In this document: in pieces, positions 40,288 through 49,797 of the stretch
How positions within the stretch are numbered: position 1 is the first letter of the stretch
Layout: every line of letters begins with the position of its first letter
Assembly (NCBI GenBank): GCA_020634575.1
Contig: JACKBM010000018.1
Location: forward strand, 1 to 64,000
Source of the DNA: Ardenticatenales bacterium
GTDB taxonomy: Bacteria; Chloroflexota; Anaerolineae; Promineifilales; Promineifilaceae
Direction of reading: 5' to 3'
DNA: 64,000 bases
Program-made: the position numbers and the translations under genes
Notes under the pieces: generated by a model
Seen by the model: the letters and a program-made list of their open reading frames with translations, nothing else
Databases searched by the model: none
What the model was told of the DNA's origin: nothing

Positions 40288-42432
40288 CTAGAAATCGTCG
40301 GGTGGGTTGAACACGAGGGGTTCGGCCTGGGGATTAGCCCAGGCGAAAATCGTGATCTGGCCATCCTGCCGGCTACAGGCAAGGCGGGCGCCGTCAGGGC
40401 TGGTGGCCAGTTTGGTGAGAGGGAGGGGGAACTGGGTGACATGCAGGCAGGAACCGGCCGGTATTTCCCAGAAAATGAGCTGCCCGGTCTCATCAGCGGT
40501 GGCCAGCCTGTTGCCATCTGGATGAAGGCTGCCGAGGGTAACAGCCCATTCGTGCTGTTGCAGGCTTTTGAGCTGGAATCCGTCCGGCAAGCGTCGTAGC
40601 TGAATTGTGCCATCCTGATTGCCGCTAATCAAAACAGCCGCGTCTGGCGTCAGCCGCAGCCAGCGACTGTGAGCTGGGCTGCTGGCAAATTCGGCCTGCT
40701 TATTGAATGTTGGGAAACCGCTGATGGTCTCCTCGATCCGCCCGCCAACTTGTTCCAGGAAAGGTTTTTGTGGCCTGGTTTCAGTGGAACGAGAAGCGGT
40801 GAGCCAGCGCCGGCCTTCGAGTAGGAGGCCTAGCGGTAGCCCTATAGCGGTGGCGGCCATGGTTTTCACTATGTTTACAGGGTTCAGCGGGTAATGATGC
40901 CCCAGCCGCCAAAGCTGGCAACGTTGCTCAGCCTGTTGGCGCAAATGGCTGTTTCCGGCCACGCTGATGGCTAGGGCCACCTGGTTGCCGCCAGCAACGG
41001 TGGCAACAGCCGTGATATTGGCGTCCTGGAAACGTTGCTTATGGCCCGGGCCACCGTCGAAATAGGGTGGCTCCGTTTTCAAGGGACAGATGTGCAGGCG
41101 CACCCGATCGTAGCCATAAGGCGACTCGTAGATCAGACCAATGACCACTGCTTGCCACTCTGCGTCCACAAATCTGGGAGACAGGCCACAAAAGCCGGGC
41201 GGGGGCAATTCAATCTCGCCGGTTTGTTGGCCGCTGGCCAGATCCCAGAAACGGACGAATGGGAACAGCCCCTTATTTGTGTATTTGGGCAAAATTTCGA
41301 GGTAATGGAAGGTGAGGAGGAGCTGGTTATCCGGCCGGATCGCCAGCCCGGCTATGCGCCCCTCCACCTCGAAGGCTGACACCAGCTTCCCCGTCAGCGT
41401 CTGCCAGATGCGAATGTTGTTATTTGCCACCGTGGCCACCAAAGTTCCATCCAGGGAGAGCGCAGCATGTTCATAGGGTCCCGTATGAATAGTCTGTATT
41501 TGTTCACCAGCCGGCAGCCGCCAGATCTGGGCCAGGCCAAAGCGGCTGAGATAAACAAGATGCTGGTTGTCAGCCGTGAAGGCCAGCTGCTCTTCCGCGA
41601 TAGGTTTCGGGACGATCTCGGCCGGTTCCGGGCGCAAGGATCGCGCCAGTTTGGCATAATGACTGACCTTGGACCATTGTTCTAATCGGCTGTAGACCAG
41701 CGTCAGATTCTCCGCTACCTCCGCCCGAATGTCCTTCCGGCGGGCCTCTTTGGCCTGAAGCCAGGCAGCCTTGAACTCTGGAATCGCCAGCAATGGCTCC
41801 TGCCGTTTGAGTCTGATGATCCCCTTGTTCAGCCATAGCTGTGCCTTGACGGCCGGGGTCCCAATCTCCAGGATCAGTTTTTCAGCCGCCAGGCAGCTCT
41901 GCCAGGCGGCCTTAACCAGCGCAGGATCGGCTATTTGTGTATGGCTGGTGTGGTGCGAAACATAACTGAAACGCCGGCCAAAAAGCTGGTGGTCCAGCGT
42001 CAGCAAGGTCTCACAAAGGCCCAGATGCCCGGTCAGTGACAATTCTGGCGAGTTCAGCGAACTGGCCAGGGCCAGGCTTATCTCGAACTGTTCGCGCGCG
42101 TTTTGATGCTGATGGGTTTGTTGGTAAAAGGCAGCCAGGGCCAGGCGAGTTCTGGTCTCGGCGCCCGGATCGTCCAGACTCTGGTAAAGGGCAATGGCTG
42201 TTTCATAAGCGGCGATGGCATTGGCCCGGGCCGCTACAACTGCGCTGATCTTGAGACGCTGCCAGCGAGCCCGGTAGGCTTCGGCCAGGTCAAAGTTGGC
42301 TGCGGCTTCCGCTGCCGGATCGCGCCGGGCGCGGGCAGTGGTCAGCGCATCCGCAAAACTGCCCAGTTCTTGTTGTAACTGCGCCCAGGAGAGAGGCACC
42401 TCAGCGGCGCGTTTTGTTTTTTTGCTGGCCAC
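40288..42432 (-). CDS. TPR plus WD40-repeat protein
   Basis: About 714 residues. The start is probably the last of three consecutive GTG codons (42432), with AAGGGAG 6 bp upstream; an ATG at 42519 is in frame but has no ribosome site. The N-half is TPR-like helices (pairs such as AYETAIALYQSLDD and AREQFEISLALASSL). The C-half is a beta-propeller with WD-like units: HTGPYEHAALSLDGTLVATVANN, GSLHPDGNRLATADETGQLIFW and LATSPDGARLACSRQDGQITIFAW. No signal peptide or enzyme motif. A scaffold or regulatory role is inferred. Confidence 0.8.
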   Translation of the reverse strand: MASKKTKRAAEVPLSWAQLQQELGSFADALTTARARRDPAAEAAANFDLAEAYRARWQRLKISAVVAARANAIAAYETAIALYQSLDDPGAETRTRLALAAFYQQTHQHQNAREQFEISLALASSLNSPELSLTGHLGLCETLLTLDHQLFGRRFSYVSHHTSHTQIADPALVKAAWQSCLAAEKLILEIGTPAVKAQLWLNKGIIRLKRQEPLLAIPEFKAAWLQAKEARRKDIRAEVAENLTLVYSRLEQWSKVSHYAKLARSLRPEPAEIVPKPIAEEQLAFTADNQHLVYLSRFGLAQIWRLPAGEQIQTIHTGPYEHAALSLDGTLVATVANNNIRIWQTLTGKLVSAFEVEGRIAGLAIRPDNQLLLTFHYLEILPKYTNKGLFPFVRFWDLASGQQTGEIELPPPGFCGLSPRFVDAEWQAVVIGLIYESPYGYDRVRLHICPLKTEPPYFDGGPGHKQRFQDANITAVATVAGGNQVALAISVAGNSHLRQQAEQRCQLWRLGHHYPLNPVNIVKTMAATAIGLPLGLLLEGRRWLTASRSTETRPQKPFLEQVGGRIEETISGFPTFNKQAEFASSPAHSRWLRLTPDAAVLISGNQDGTIQLRRLPDGFQLKSLQQHEWAVTLGSLHPDGNRLATADETGQLIFWEIPAGSCLHVTQFPLPLTKLATSPDGARLACSRQDGQITIFAWANPQAEPLVFNPPDDF

Positions 42433-42591
42433 CACCACTCCCTTCTGATACTTTACCGGCGATCCCGGTGCCAAAACTGAAGCATAGCGCAGACAGCTGT
42501 CCTTTGCCCCGAGGAACATTTGGGCAGGAAACGGGTTGGTTGGGTGGGGAATGAGAGACGCGCTGATCGTAGCAGCGATTAAAACTTCGTG

Positions 42592-43824
42592 CTAATCCGT
42601 TGGCCTGCGGCTGACCGTGCCGGTTATCAGGTCTATCTGGTAAAGACCCATCATTGCCAGATCGGTGGGGCTGCTGCCGGCCGCGAGATTGAGGCAAGGG
42701 ACGGTCAGGTTGACTTCGTAAACCGTGGGGCTGAGCCATTGGCCGGCATCGGTTGGGTAGGGGAACCGGCCGGTTCCCGACCAAATCGAAGGCAACTCCC
42801 GCAGCTGAATTTCTCTGACAATGTTGTATTCGTCGTCCAGCTGCAAAAAGGCCAGGTCACGGTCGAGGCTGCAGCCATAGGCGAAATCACTGCCGGTGAT
42901 GAGGCGCAGATAATGGCCATCCGGCGACAACGCCAGGCGCCACATCTCCACGGCGAAGACGCGGATCTGTTCCGCCGCGCCGCTGGCCACGTCCAGCCGC
43001 CAAAGGTAGTGCGCCAGACCGAGGCCAGCCGTCGGGTTCCCGACAAAGAAAAGATGCTCGCCGTCGGGCAGCCAGAGCAGTTCTGAGACGGGATCTTCAT
43101 GTTCGTAGCGGAGTTGTTCGACGCCCCCGCTCGACACCATAATCGTGTGATGATCAACAACCTGCGCGATCCGGTCGCCGCTTCGCGCCAGCGGGGCGCC
43201 AGTCGCGCCGGCAGCCTGAATCTCAAAAGTGGCCCTGGCCTGAAATTGCCCATTGAGTAAGAGCGTCAGGGAGTAGACGCCGGGTTGCAGACCTGGGGCG
43301 GTGAAATCATAGACGGAAACGTCGCCGCGGACGCCGCTGGACCCGTATCGCGTGACGTCCCAGGGCTCTTCATGTTCCAGCCAGGGCTGGCCATTGCGAC
43401 GCCATTCCCGGCGCAGGACGTCGTCAGCCGTCAGGTTCCAGTAGGTCCAGTAAGCGAAAACTTCGGTAGTACCGGCCGGAAAAACCGGTTGTGACAGCGT
43501 CGCTTCGGCCGGGCCAAAGTAGAGTCCAAATAGGCGGGCTTCGTCGCCCAGGTCAGCCGTTGGCAGCGGCCCGGCTGCGGTAGCGGTTACGGTGGGCGGA
43601 ACTGGGGATGGCAGTGCTGTGAACGGCGTGGCGCTGGCTGTTGGGTCCAGGGCAATGGTCTGCCTGGTGACCTCTGGCACGCTGGTGGGTAGCGTGGCGG
43701 TCGCCGTCAGGGCTGTTGGGGTCACCGTAGTAACCACAGTTGGCAATGGTTCGGCGCCTGGCCCCGCCGGACGGCAACTGCTGAGGAGGAAGAGGAGGCA
43801 GCAGATGACGTAGTGACGTTTCAT
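42592..43824 (-). CDS. Lipoprotein with C-terminal beta-propeller-like region
   Basis: 410 residues from ATG 43824; signal peptide with lipobox LLSSC. A long Thr/Pro/Ala linker follows to about residue 95. The middle has an immunoglobulin-like or bacterial-extracellular domain (FPAGTTEVFAYWTYWNL...GVYSLTLLLNG), the end has repeated LSPDGHYLRL and LPDGEHLFFVG propeller-like blades. I do not recognise the family; probably surface exposed. Confidence 0.75.
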   Translation of the reverse strand: MKRHYVICCLLFLLSSCRPAGPGAEPLPTVVTTVTPTALTATATLPTSVPEVTRQTIALDPTASATPFTALPSPVPPTVTATAAGPLPTADLGDEARLFGLYFGPAEATLSQPVFPAGTTEVFAYWTYWNLTADDVLRREWRRNGQPWLEHEEPWDVTRYGSSGVRGDVSVYDFTAPGLQPGVYSLTLLLNGQFQARATFEIQAAGATGAPLARSGDRIAQVVDHHTIMVSSGGVEQLRYEHEDPVSELLWLPDGEHLFFVGNPTAGLGLAHYLWRLDVASGAAEQIRVFAVEMWRLALSPDGHYLRLITGSDFAYGCSLDRDLAFLQLDDEYNIVREIQLRELPSIWSGTGRFPYPTDAGQWLSPTVYEVNLTVPCLNLAAGSSPTDLAMMGLYQIDLITGTVSRRPTD

Positions 43825-43940
43825 GGGTCCATTATCGTTGCTTGTCGCACTGGCTGCCGGGCGGGACCGGCACGCCTGGCCGACGCTACGCGTATGTAGG
43901 CGGAAAATGGCCGTAACCTGGTGGCCGGCAATAACTAAGA

Positions 43941-43989
43941 AAACACAAATGGCACGGCTGTCATAAAACAATCCGTGCCATCTGTGTTT
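43941..43989. repeat. Inverted repeat related to the operon-internal element
   Basis: Arms 43941-43957 and 43973-43989 (17 bp, one mismatch) enclose a 15-base loop. The arm sequence (AAACACAAATGGCACGG) resembles the CCACGGATTAACACGGATT type at 33743 in its ACACxxATnnCACGG layout. It lies in the 207-bp gap between two minus-strand genes and may act as a terminator of the YCII gene or as a mobile remnant. Confidence 0.7.
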
Positions 43990-44031
43990 CATTGATCAAA
44001 GCCAGCACGTATGCTGAAGGGGCAAAGCGGT

Positions 44032-44346
44032 TTACATATCGAAAGTTTCAAAGACCGAGACCTGGCCACCGTAGGTCAGGTGGGGATGGTTCTGGACGCG
44101 GGCCACGGCCGCATCAAGCGAGTCCGCGCTGATGATGGTATAGCCGGTGGGCGCCGGCGCGCTGGCGGCGCCGTCATGAACACCACTGCTCGTCACGTTC
44201 TTGGCCGCCCCGAACGGGTTGCCGCCGTCGACAATCGCCTGGCCCAGATCCTGGTACCAGGCGCCCCAGGCCGCCATCACCTCTGCCTGCTGCGCTTCGC
44301 TTTCCGGATACCCACCACCTGTGTAGACCAAAACAAACTTCGTCAT
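44032..44346 (-). CDS. YCII-related domain protein
   Basis: 104 residues. KFVLVYTGG at the start, AAWGAWYQDLGQAIVDGGNPFG in the middle and GYTIISADSLDAAVARVQNHPHL give the YCII/DGPF fold, a small ferredoxin-like dimer often of unknown catalytic role. ATG 44346 follows AAGGAG at 6 bp. Monocistronic as far as visible. Confidence 0.85.
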   Translation of the reverse strand: MTKFVLVYTGGGYPESEAQQAEVMAAWGAWYQDLGQAIVDGGNPFGAAKNVTSSGVHDGAASAPAPTGYTIISADSLDAAVARVQNHPHLTYGGQVSVFETFDM

Positions 44347-44478
44347 GATATTTCTCCTTGCTCACGATTCGAGCTTCATGTTTAGCGTCATGAATACGTC
44401 GCGCAAGGGGCTGCCAGATCGACAGCCAATCTGACGAATTTGCCAGATTGGTGCGGCAAATTCTCCGGTTTGCTCAGA

Positions 44479-46437
44479 TCAGCTTTGTGTCGCCAGCGCC
44501 TCGGCCAGGCCGGGCACATCAGCGGCACCGGCCGGTACCGTGATCGACGAGCCACCCAGATCGCCATTCAACGGCTGGTAGCGGCCACCCAGGCATTGGG
44601 CCAGGAACGCTTCAGCCACGCCAAAGAACGACAGGTTGTTGGCCGGCCGGGCAAAGCCATGACCCTCGTCCGGGTAAAGGACGTAGGTGACCGGGATATT
44701 TTTCTCCTGCATGGCAGCCACGATCTGGTCGGATTCATGCTGTTTCACGCGCGGGTCATTGGCGCCCTGGCCGATGAGCAAAGGCCGCACGATGTTGTCC
44801 ACATGCGTCAGCGGCGACCGCTCCTGCAACAAGGCGCGCCCTTCTTCGGTGCGGTGATCACCCATGCGCTGGGCAAACAGCTCAATCATCGGCTGCCAAT
44901 AGGGCGGCACGGATTGAATCAGCGTGATCAGATTGGACGGACCGACGATGTCGACGCCACAGGCAAACTTTTCGGGCGTGAAGGTCAGACCAACCAGGGT
45001 GGCATAGCCACCATAGCTACCGCCCATGATGGCGATCCGCTCCGGATCAGCGATTTTCTCAGCAATTGCCCAATCAACCGCGTCGATCAGGTCATCATGC
45101 ATTTTGCCGGCCCATTCCAGGTCAGCGGCGTTGATAAAATCTTTGCCGAAGCCCGTTGAACCACGGTAGTTGACGCTCATCACGGCGTAACCCCGATTAG
45201 CCAGCCATTGATGGATCGGGTTAAAGCCCCAGGCGTCGCGGGCCCAGGGACCGCCGTGAACGAGGAGAGCCATGGGCAACGGTTCGTTCGGCCGGCCCGT
45301 CCCCTCGGGGTCATTGGCCAGCGGCAACGTCAGGTAACAAACCAGGTTGAGGCCATCGCGGGATTTGACGATTTGCGGGTGCATCTTGGCCAGCGGCAGC
45401 TCGGCCCAGGCGTCCTTGTTGTTGAACAGGAATTCCGCCTGGCGCGCTGTCCGGTCATAGCGGTAATAGCGGATGGGGCCGTTGTCGAGCATAAAGGCGA
45501 CCGTCCAATAGCGATCATCCTGCGTGCGAGCAACGACGCTGATGTCGCCATCGGCAACCGTGGCCAGGTAATCCAGGTCTGGTTTGATGGCTTCGTCCAG
45601 GATTTGCCAGACGACCCGATCATAGTTAAAGGAAACGGCCTGGACCGTTTTCTCGGTCGGATGGATCAGCGCGCCATTGGCGTCGGCGCGATCATCTTCG
45701 GCGATCAGCTTTTTCTCGCCGCTGTCCAGGTTCAGGGCGTAGAAAGCGGCGGTATCCCGGTCACGAGAGTCCAGGATGTAGAGGATCCGGCCGGTCTTGT
45801 CAAAGCCCAACGCATTGGTCGTCAATGAATCCTTGGCCGGGATGCTCATGAACGGATCGCTGCTGGCATCATCGCCAACCGTATGCATCTCCATGCCGCC
45901 ATCCGCCGTCTGCCGCACAGCGTAACGGACATTAAAATCGTCGTCACACAGATAGCCGACAAACCATTCATTCTGCTCCAGCAGGGTGCGCTCACCGCTT
46001 TCGATGTTGATCCGGTAAATGTCATGGAGCTGCGGATTGCGGTCGTTAAGCCCGACGATGATTTCGTTCGGGAATTTGGGGCTGGTTTTGTTGATCTGGG
46101 CAGCGACATTGTCGAATGGCGTCAGGTCACGGGTTTCACCGGTTGCCAGCGTGGTGCAATAAACACGCCAATTCTCATCGCCGCCGACATCCTGAATGAA
46201 CAGGATATGCTGGTTGGTGTGAGCCCATTGGAACATGCGAATGCCCCGGTAGGTGTCAGTTGTCACCGGTTGGGCCGCGTTCGGCTCCGTCGCCGGCCCG
46301 ACCCAGACATTGAGCACATTGTCGACCGGCGCCAGAAAGGCGATCCGGCTGCCATCCGGGCTGAGACGGGCCTGCGTCCGTTCCGGATTGCCAAAAAGGA
46401 TTTCACGTGGGATTAAATCTTGATTATTGGTACTCAT
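44479..46437 (-). CDS. S9 family (prolyl-oligopeptidase-type) peptidase
   Basis: 652 residues from ATG 46437, with GGAG 7 bp upstream; the in-frame region to 46941 belongs to the neighbour's shadow. N-terminal beta-propeller (WD/PD40-like: ARLSPDGSRIAFL, FDKTGRILYILDSRD) then an alpha/beta-hydrolase domain with GGSYGGYA (Ser474), NDPRV (Asp561) and DEGHGFARP (His593). Likely acylaminoacyl-peptidase or oligopeptidase activity in the cytoplasm. Confidence 0.92.
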   Translation of the reverse strand: MSTNNQDLIPREILFGNPERTQARLSPDGSRIAFLAPVDNVLNVWVGPATEPNAAQPVTTDTYRGIRMFQWAHTNQHILFIQDVGGDENWRVYCTTLATGETRDLTPFDNVAAQINKTSPKFPNEIIVGLNDRNPQLHDIYRINIESGERTLLEQNEWFVGYLCDDDFNVRYAVRQTADGGMEMHTVGDDASSDPFMSIPAKDSLTTNALGFDKTGRILYILDSRDRDTAAFYALNLDSGEKKLIAEDDRADANGALIHPTEKTVQAVSFNYDRVVWQILDEAIKPDLDYLATVADGDISVVARTQDDRYWTVAFMLDNGPIRYYRYDRTARQAEFLFNNKDAWAELPLAKMHPQIVKSRDGLNLVCYLTLPLANDPEGTGRPNEPLPMALLVHGGPWARDAWGFNPIHQWLANRGYAVMSVNYRGSTGFGKDFINAADLEWAGKMHDDLIDAVDWAIAEKIADPERIAIMGGSYGGYATLVGLTFTPEKFACGVDIVGPSNLITLIQSVPPYWQPMIELFAQRMGDHRTEEGRALLQERSPLTHVDNIVRPLLIGQGANDPRVKQHESDQIVAAMQEKNIPVTYVLYPDEGHGFARPANNLSFFGVAEAFLAQCLGGRYQPLNGDLGGSSITVPAGAADVPGLAEALATQS

Positions 46438-46507
46438 AGGTAACTCCATACCGCCATGATACCACCGGCGCGGGCTCCTGTCGTCATCCTCCAGGTGGAA
46501 ATTGGCT

Positions 46508-46544
46508 GAGGGGTTGGCGTACCCGTCGGGTTCGCCAACCCCTC
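46508..46544 (-). terminator. Hairpin between S41 and S9 peptidase genes
   Basis: GAGGGGTTGGCG (46508-46519) pairs perfectly over 12 bp with CGCCAACCCCTC (46533-46544), which overlaps the S41 stop codon. The loop contains ACCCGTCGGGT, the reverse complement of the unit core in the 59827 tandem array. No strong T-tract; it may be a weak terminator or a dispersed repeat. Confidence 0.6.
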
Positions 46545-47902
46545 TACGGAGACGGGGTGTAAGCGAGGATGGTGGCGAGGGCGGGGTCGTGGTCGTTGAA
46601 GAAGTCGGTGGAGCTGAGTTCGACGGGGATGTCCGGGGGGAGCCAGACACGCGTGTCGTCCGGCGTGCTGAACTGCCAATACCGGTTGGAGACGGCAAAG
46701 GCGATGCCGGCGTTGGGTAGCCGGGAGACGACAGTGTCGCCATACAGGTTAGGGCTGCCGCCGGTTGGTTCGCCAACGAAGATCGTCTCGGTCTGGTTCT
46801 CCAATTCGGTGGCCAGGTTGGTCGCCGCCGAAAAAGTTTGGCGGCCGATAATCGTGAAAAAGTGACCCGGCCGGTTGATCTGCGGATGGCTGCTGACCAG
46901 CGCCAGCAAATCACCATACCGATTGTTATTGCCTCCGCCATTCAGCCGGATATCGAGGACAACCCGCTCTACTGTCTCGTTGGCGAGAACCTGGTTGATG
47001 TCGTCGATGAGCCGGCTGGTGCTGCCCAGCACCTGGTTGTACTGGATGTAGAGGGTCTGTGAATCGGCCAGGTAGGTGGACCAGTTGCGCTGGTCCCGGT
47101 TTTGCAGATAGAGTGTGCCCGGGCGCAGCGGCAGCCCGGTAGCCGGGCCATCAAGCCAGGCGCTGTAGGTTTCACTGCTGATAGGCGATGGGTTAAGGGT
47201 ATGCTGGCTGCCATCGGCCAGCTTGATGAGGAAGGCGGGAGCATCAGCATCTCCGATGATACCCAGCGTCTGCAGGAATTCCGGCCGGATCAGCCAAAAC
47301 GGTTCTGATTGCCGAATGGTCATCGGATTGTCGTGCGGGATGTAGGGCTGGAGAGCGGCGAGGGCAGCGGCAACCGGCCGGTTCCCGACACGCAACAATT
47401 GGCCGCCAATGTATTCCTCAAAAGGCGCCTGGGCGTTAATCAGAAACACGCCGTCGGCAAAGCTGTAAAACTGCAACGGATAGAGCTGGAAATTAACCGG
47501 GTCGTCCAGCAGATGAATGCTGCTATGGCCGTCCACGAAGGCCATGATCTCGGTCAGCCTGACGATGATTTCGGTTTCGCTCAGATTCGGTAGATCGGCG
47601 GCCAGAGCGGCCAGTTTGGCGTCATACGTTGCCGCCGGGACGCGATAGTACGGGTTGGGATGAAGCTGGTCGATACGTTCGCGAAAATAGGCCAGGTCGG
47701 CCAGCCACTCATCGACAGCGACAACTGATTCAGTATCCGCTGCCGCCACAGTCGGTGTCGCTGTGGGCTCACTGCTTGGTGAGGCGATAGCCGGGACTGT
47801 CGCCGTCGGCTCAGGGGGCGCCGGTTGTGTGCAAGCAGCTAGAGACCAGAGGCCAGACAGGCAAACGAGGAGCCAGAATGTCGTTTTGGCAGGATTTTTC
47901 AT
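46544..47902 (-). CDS. S41-family peptidase-like lipoprotein
   Basis: 452 residues. Lipobox SLAAC, then a Pro/Thr/Ala linker. The C-terminal peptidase_S41 domain shows VVLDIRLNGGGNN (strand before the oxyanion region), the nucleophile in GRQTFSAATNLA (Ser in TFSAA) and IFVGEPTGGSPN. The N-terminal part has a tail-specific-protease-like cap but no clear PDZ domain. It lies upstream of the S9 peptidase and divergent from a PadR regulator, so it may be under PadR control. Confidence 0.85.
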   Translation of the reverse strand: MKNPAKTTFWLLVCLSGLWSLAACTQPAPPEPTATVPAIASPSSEPTATPTVAAADTESVVAVDEWLADLAYFRERIDQLHPNPYYRVPAATYDAKLAALAADLPNLSETEIIVRLTEIMAFVDGHSSIHLLDDPVNFQLYPLQFYSFADGVFLINAQAPFEEYIGGQLLRVGNRPVAAALAALQPYIPHDNPMTIRQSEPFWLIRPEFLQTLGIIGDADAPAFLIKLADGSQHTLNPSPISSETYSAWLDGPATGLPLRPGTLYLQNRDQRNWSTYLADSQTLYIQYNQVLGSTSRLIDDINQVLANETVERVVLDIRLNGGGNNNRYGDLLALVSSHPQINRPGHFFTIIGRQTFSAATNLATELENQTETIFVGEPTGGSPNLYGDTVVSRLPNAGIAFAVSNRYWQFSTPDDTRVWLPPDIPVELSSTDFFNDHDPALATILAYTPSP

Positions 47903-47919
47903 GGTACAATAACAGCCAG

Positions 47920-47957
47920 ATTATATGTGCAAAGGACTATATATGCGTGCGCATATA
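47920..47957. promoter_or_regulatory. Divergent control region with PadR-type palindrome
   Basis: TATATGCG-TG-CGCATATA (47940-47957) is a palindrome with 8-bp arms, the ATAT-rich kind bound by PadR proteins. On the minus strand TATAAT (47920-47925) is a perfect -10 for the S41 gene. The palindrome covers the -35 region of that promoter and lies 35 bp before padR, so one site could control both. Confidence 0.6.
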
Positions 47958-47991
47958 GTGTAATGGCAAAATAGTTCATGTCAAGGTTGCT

Positions 47992-48555
47992 ATGTCGTTA
48001 AAACATGTCTTGTTGGGAATGCTGCACAAGGGGCCGCGGTCCGGCTATGAGTTGAACAAAGCCCTCAATACCGTGGTCCATTATTTCTGGGACGCAGATC
48101 AAAGCCGGATCTATCGGACGCTCAATGGGCTGGTGGACAGTGGCTGGGTGAGCTTTGAGACCTTTATTCAAGAGGATAATCCGAACAAGAAGGTCTATTC
48201 GCTTACCAATAGCGGCCTGGTTGAATTACGGCGCTGGCTGGCCGAGCCGGGCAAGCGCATGGTCGAGCGACCGCGCAACGCCTTTCTGGTGCAGATGCAT
48301 TTTAGCGAATTTGTCCCACCGGCCGCTCAAGCCGTCGTGCTGCAGGAGCACCTGGCATGGTTGCAACAACAGCTGGCTGAGCTGGAGGCCAATGCAGCCA
48401 AAATCAACCTGACTATCCCTTTCCCGGAGGACAGCTTGCAGCACGGCCTCTCCCGCAACGAGTTTACGCTGGACTACGGCATCGAGCGGTATCGTTTCGA
48501 GATCGCCTGGGCCGAACGGATGTTGCGGCTGCTGGCGGCGGCGCCGGACGCCTGA
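47992..48555 (+). CDS. PadR-family transcriptional regulator
   Basis: 187 residues. The winged helix-turn-helix covers LKHVLLGMLHKGPRSGYEL and RIYRTLNGLVDSGWV, followed by KKVYSLTNSGLVELRRWLA. The C-terminal coiled-coil dimerisation helices include VVLQEHLAWLQQQLAELEA. PadR proteins are repressors released by phenolics or other ligands. It is divergent from the S41 lipoprotein with the palindrome between them, which points to autoregulation. Confidence 0.92.
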   Translation: MSLKHVLLGMLHKGPRSGYELNKALNTVVHYFWDADQSRIYRTLNGLVDSGWVSFETFIQEDNPNKKVYSLTNSGLVELRRWLAEPGKRMVERPRNAFLVQMHFSEFVPPAAQAVVLQEHLAWLQQQLAELEANAAKINLTIPFPEDSLQHGLSRNEFTLDYGIERYRFEIAWAERMLRLLAAAPDA

Positions 48556-48561
48556 GCCGAC

Positions 48562-49578
48562 TCAGGGTACCAGCAACACCTTGGCCACATTGCCCGGCTC
48601 GTGGATCAGCCGTTCAAACCAGGGGCCACCCTCAGCCAGCGGTGCTTCGACAATCCAGGGATCCAGACGGATGGCACCCTCGTCCAGAAGGCCTATCGCC
48701 TGTTGGAAGTTGGCCGGCGAATAGGAAAATGAGCCGCGCACCACAATCTCGCGACGGATGATGTCGGCGGCGGGCATCGGGCCGACTTCTTCGTGCAGGC
48801 CGCTGAGGATGACCGTGCCGGTGGGCCGGGTCGCCGCCACACATTGGGCCCGCGTGATCGTAGCGCCGACCGCGTCCAGGGCCAGATCAACCCCCTCGCC
48901 GCCAGTCGCCTCGCGCACAGTCGGGACCAGGTCAAGCGCCTGCGGATTCAGCGGCCGGCCGCCCAGTTCGGCCGCCATCGCCAGACGGGCCGGCTCCAGG
49001 TCGGCGATATACACGTTGGCCGCGCCCGAACGTAGCAATACCTGCAGCGCGAGCAACCCGATCGGGCCAGCGCCGATTATGAGGATGTTCTTGCCCTGAA
49101 CGTCACCGGCGATCTCGCCGATGCGGACGGCGCAGCCAACCGGTTCGGTCAGCGCCCCGAGGCGGAGCGAGAGGCTCTCTGGCAGCGGGTAAGCGGAGCG
49201 GGCCGGCACGGTGAGGTATTCGGCGTAGGCGCCCGGCCGGTGCGCCCCCACCAGCCGCCGCGTCGGGCAGAGCTGGGCCAGGCCGCGGCCGATCCAGGGC
49301 GAATCCGGGTCGCAGGCCAATGGGTTAACGGTAACGGGTTGGCCGATGCGAAAATCGGCGTCCACTCCGTCGCCCAGCGCAACAACCTCGCCGGAAAATT
49401 CGTGACCCATAATCAGCGGCGGCACACGCAGCGAGTTATGGCCCAGGTAGCCGCCTAACTCTGAGCCGCAAATGCCGGCATAGGCAACCTTGATCAGCAG
49501 TTCACCCGATCCGGCTTCCGGCCGGGGCAGATCTTGCATTTCCATCTGACTGGGGGCGGTCCAAACCAATGCTTGCAT
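48562..49578 (-). CDS. Zinc-type alcohol dehydrogenase (threonine/sorbitol-dehydrogenase-like)
   Basis: 338 residues. Catalytic zinc ligands in GICGSELGG (Cys) and MGHEFSG (His-Glu); the Rossmann motif is IIGAGPIGLLALQVL. The structural-zinc lobe, normally four cysteines, is reduced here to two scattered cysteines, so only the catalytic zinc is expected. It probably oxidises a polyol or secondary alcohol with NAD. RBS AGGAAAAC/AAGGAG precedes ATG 49578. It is convergent with padR, 6 bp apart. Confidence 0.9.
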   Translation of the reverse strand: MQALVWTAPSQMEMQDLPRPEAGSGELLIKVAYAGICGSELGGYLGHNSLRVPPLIMGHEFSGEVVALGDGVDADFRIGQPVTVNPLACDPDSPWIGRGLAQLCPTRRLVGAHRPGAYAEYLTVPARSAYPLPESLSLRLGALTEPVGCAVRIGEIAGDVQGKNILIIGAGPIGLLALQVLLRSGAANVYIADLEPARLAMAAELGGRPLNPQALDLVPTVREATGGEGVDLALDAVGATITRAQCVAATRPTGTVILSGLHEEVGPMPAADIIRREIVVRGSFSYSPANFQQAIGLLDEGAIRLDPWIVEAPLAEGGPWFERLIHEPGNVAKVLLVP

Positions 49579-49797
49579 GTTTTCCTATCTCCTTTTCTCT
49601 TGGCGAGAGCCCTTATGGCAGCCAGACGCTGCCTCTACCAGTTTACCTCAGGCAGTAGCCGATATTCGTCACTGTCACAAAATCGACATTTGTGCCAAAC
49701 TGTTGAGGTGTCGGGGAACCTTTTGCCATTGGCTGGCGTTTGACTGGTAGGGTCGGGGCTGATCCGGCCGGTTTACCTTGCCACGAGGAGTTAGAAC

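Noticed and set aside
46438..46941. Upstream extension of the S9 peptidase frame
   Set aside because: It runs through the S41 gene in another frame; the ATG at 46437 has a good ribosome site and the peptidase fold starts there.
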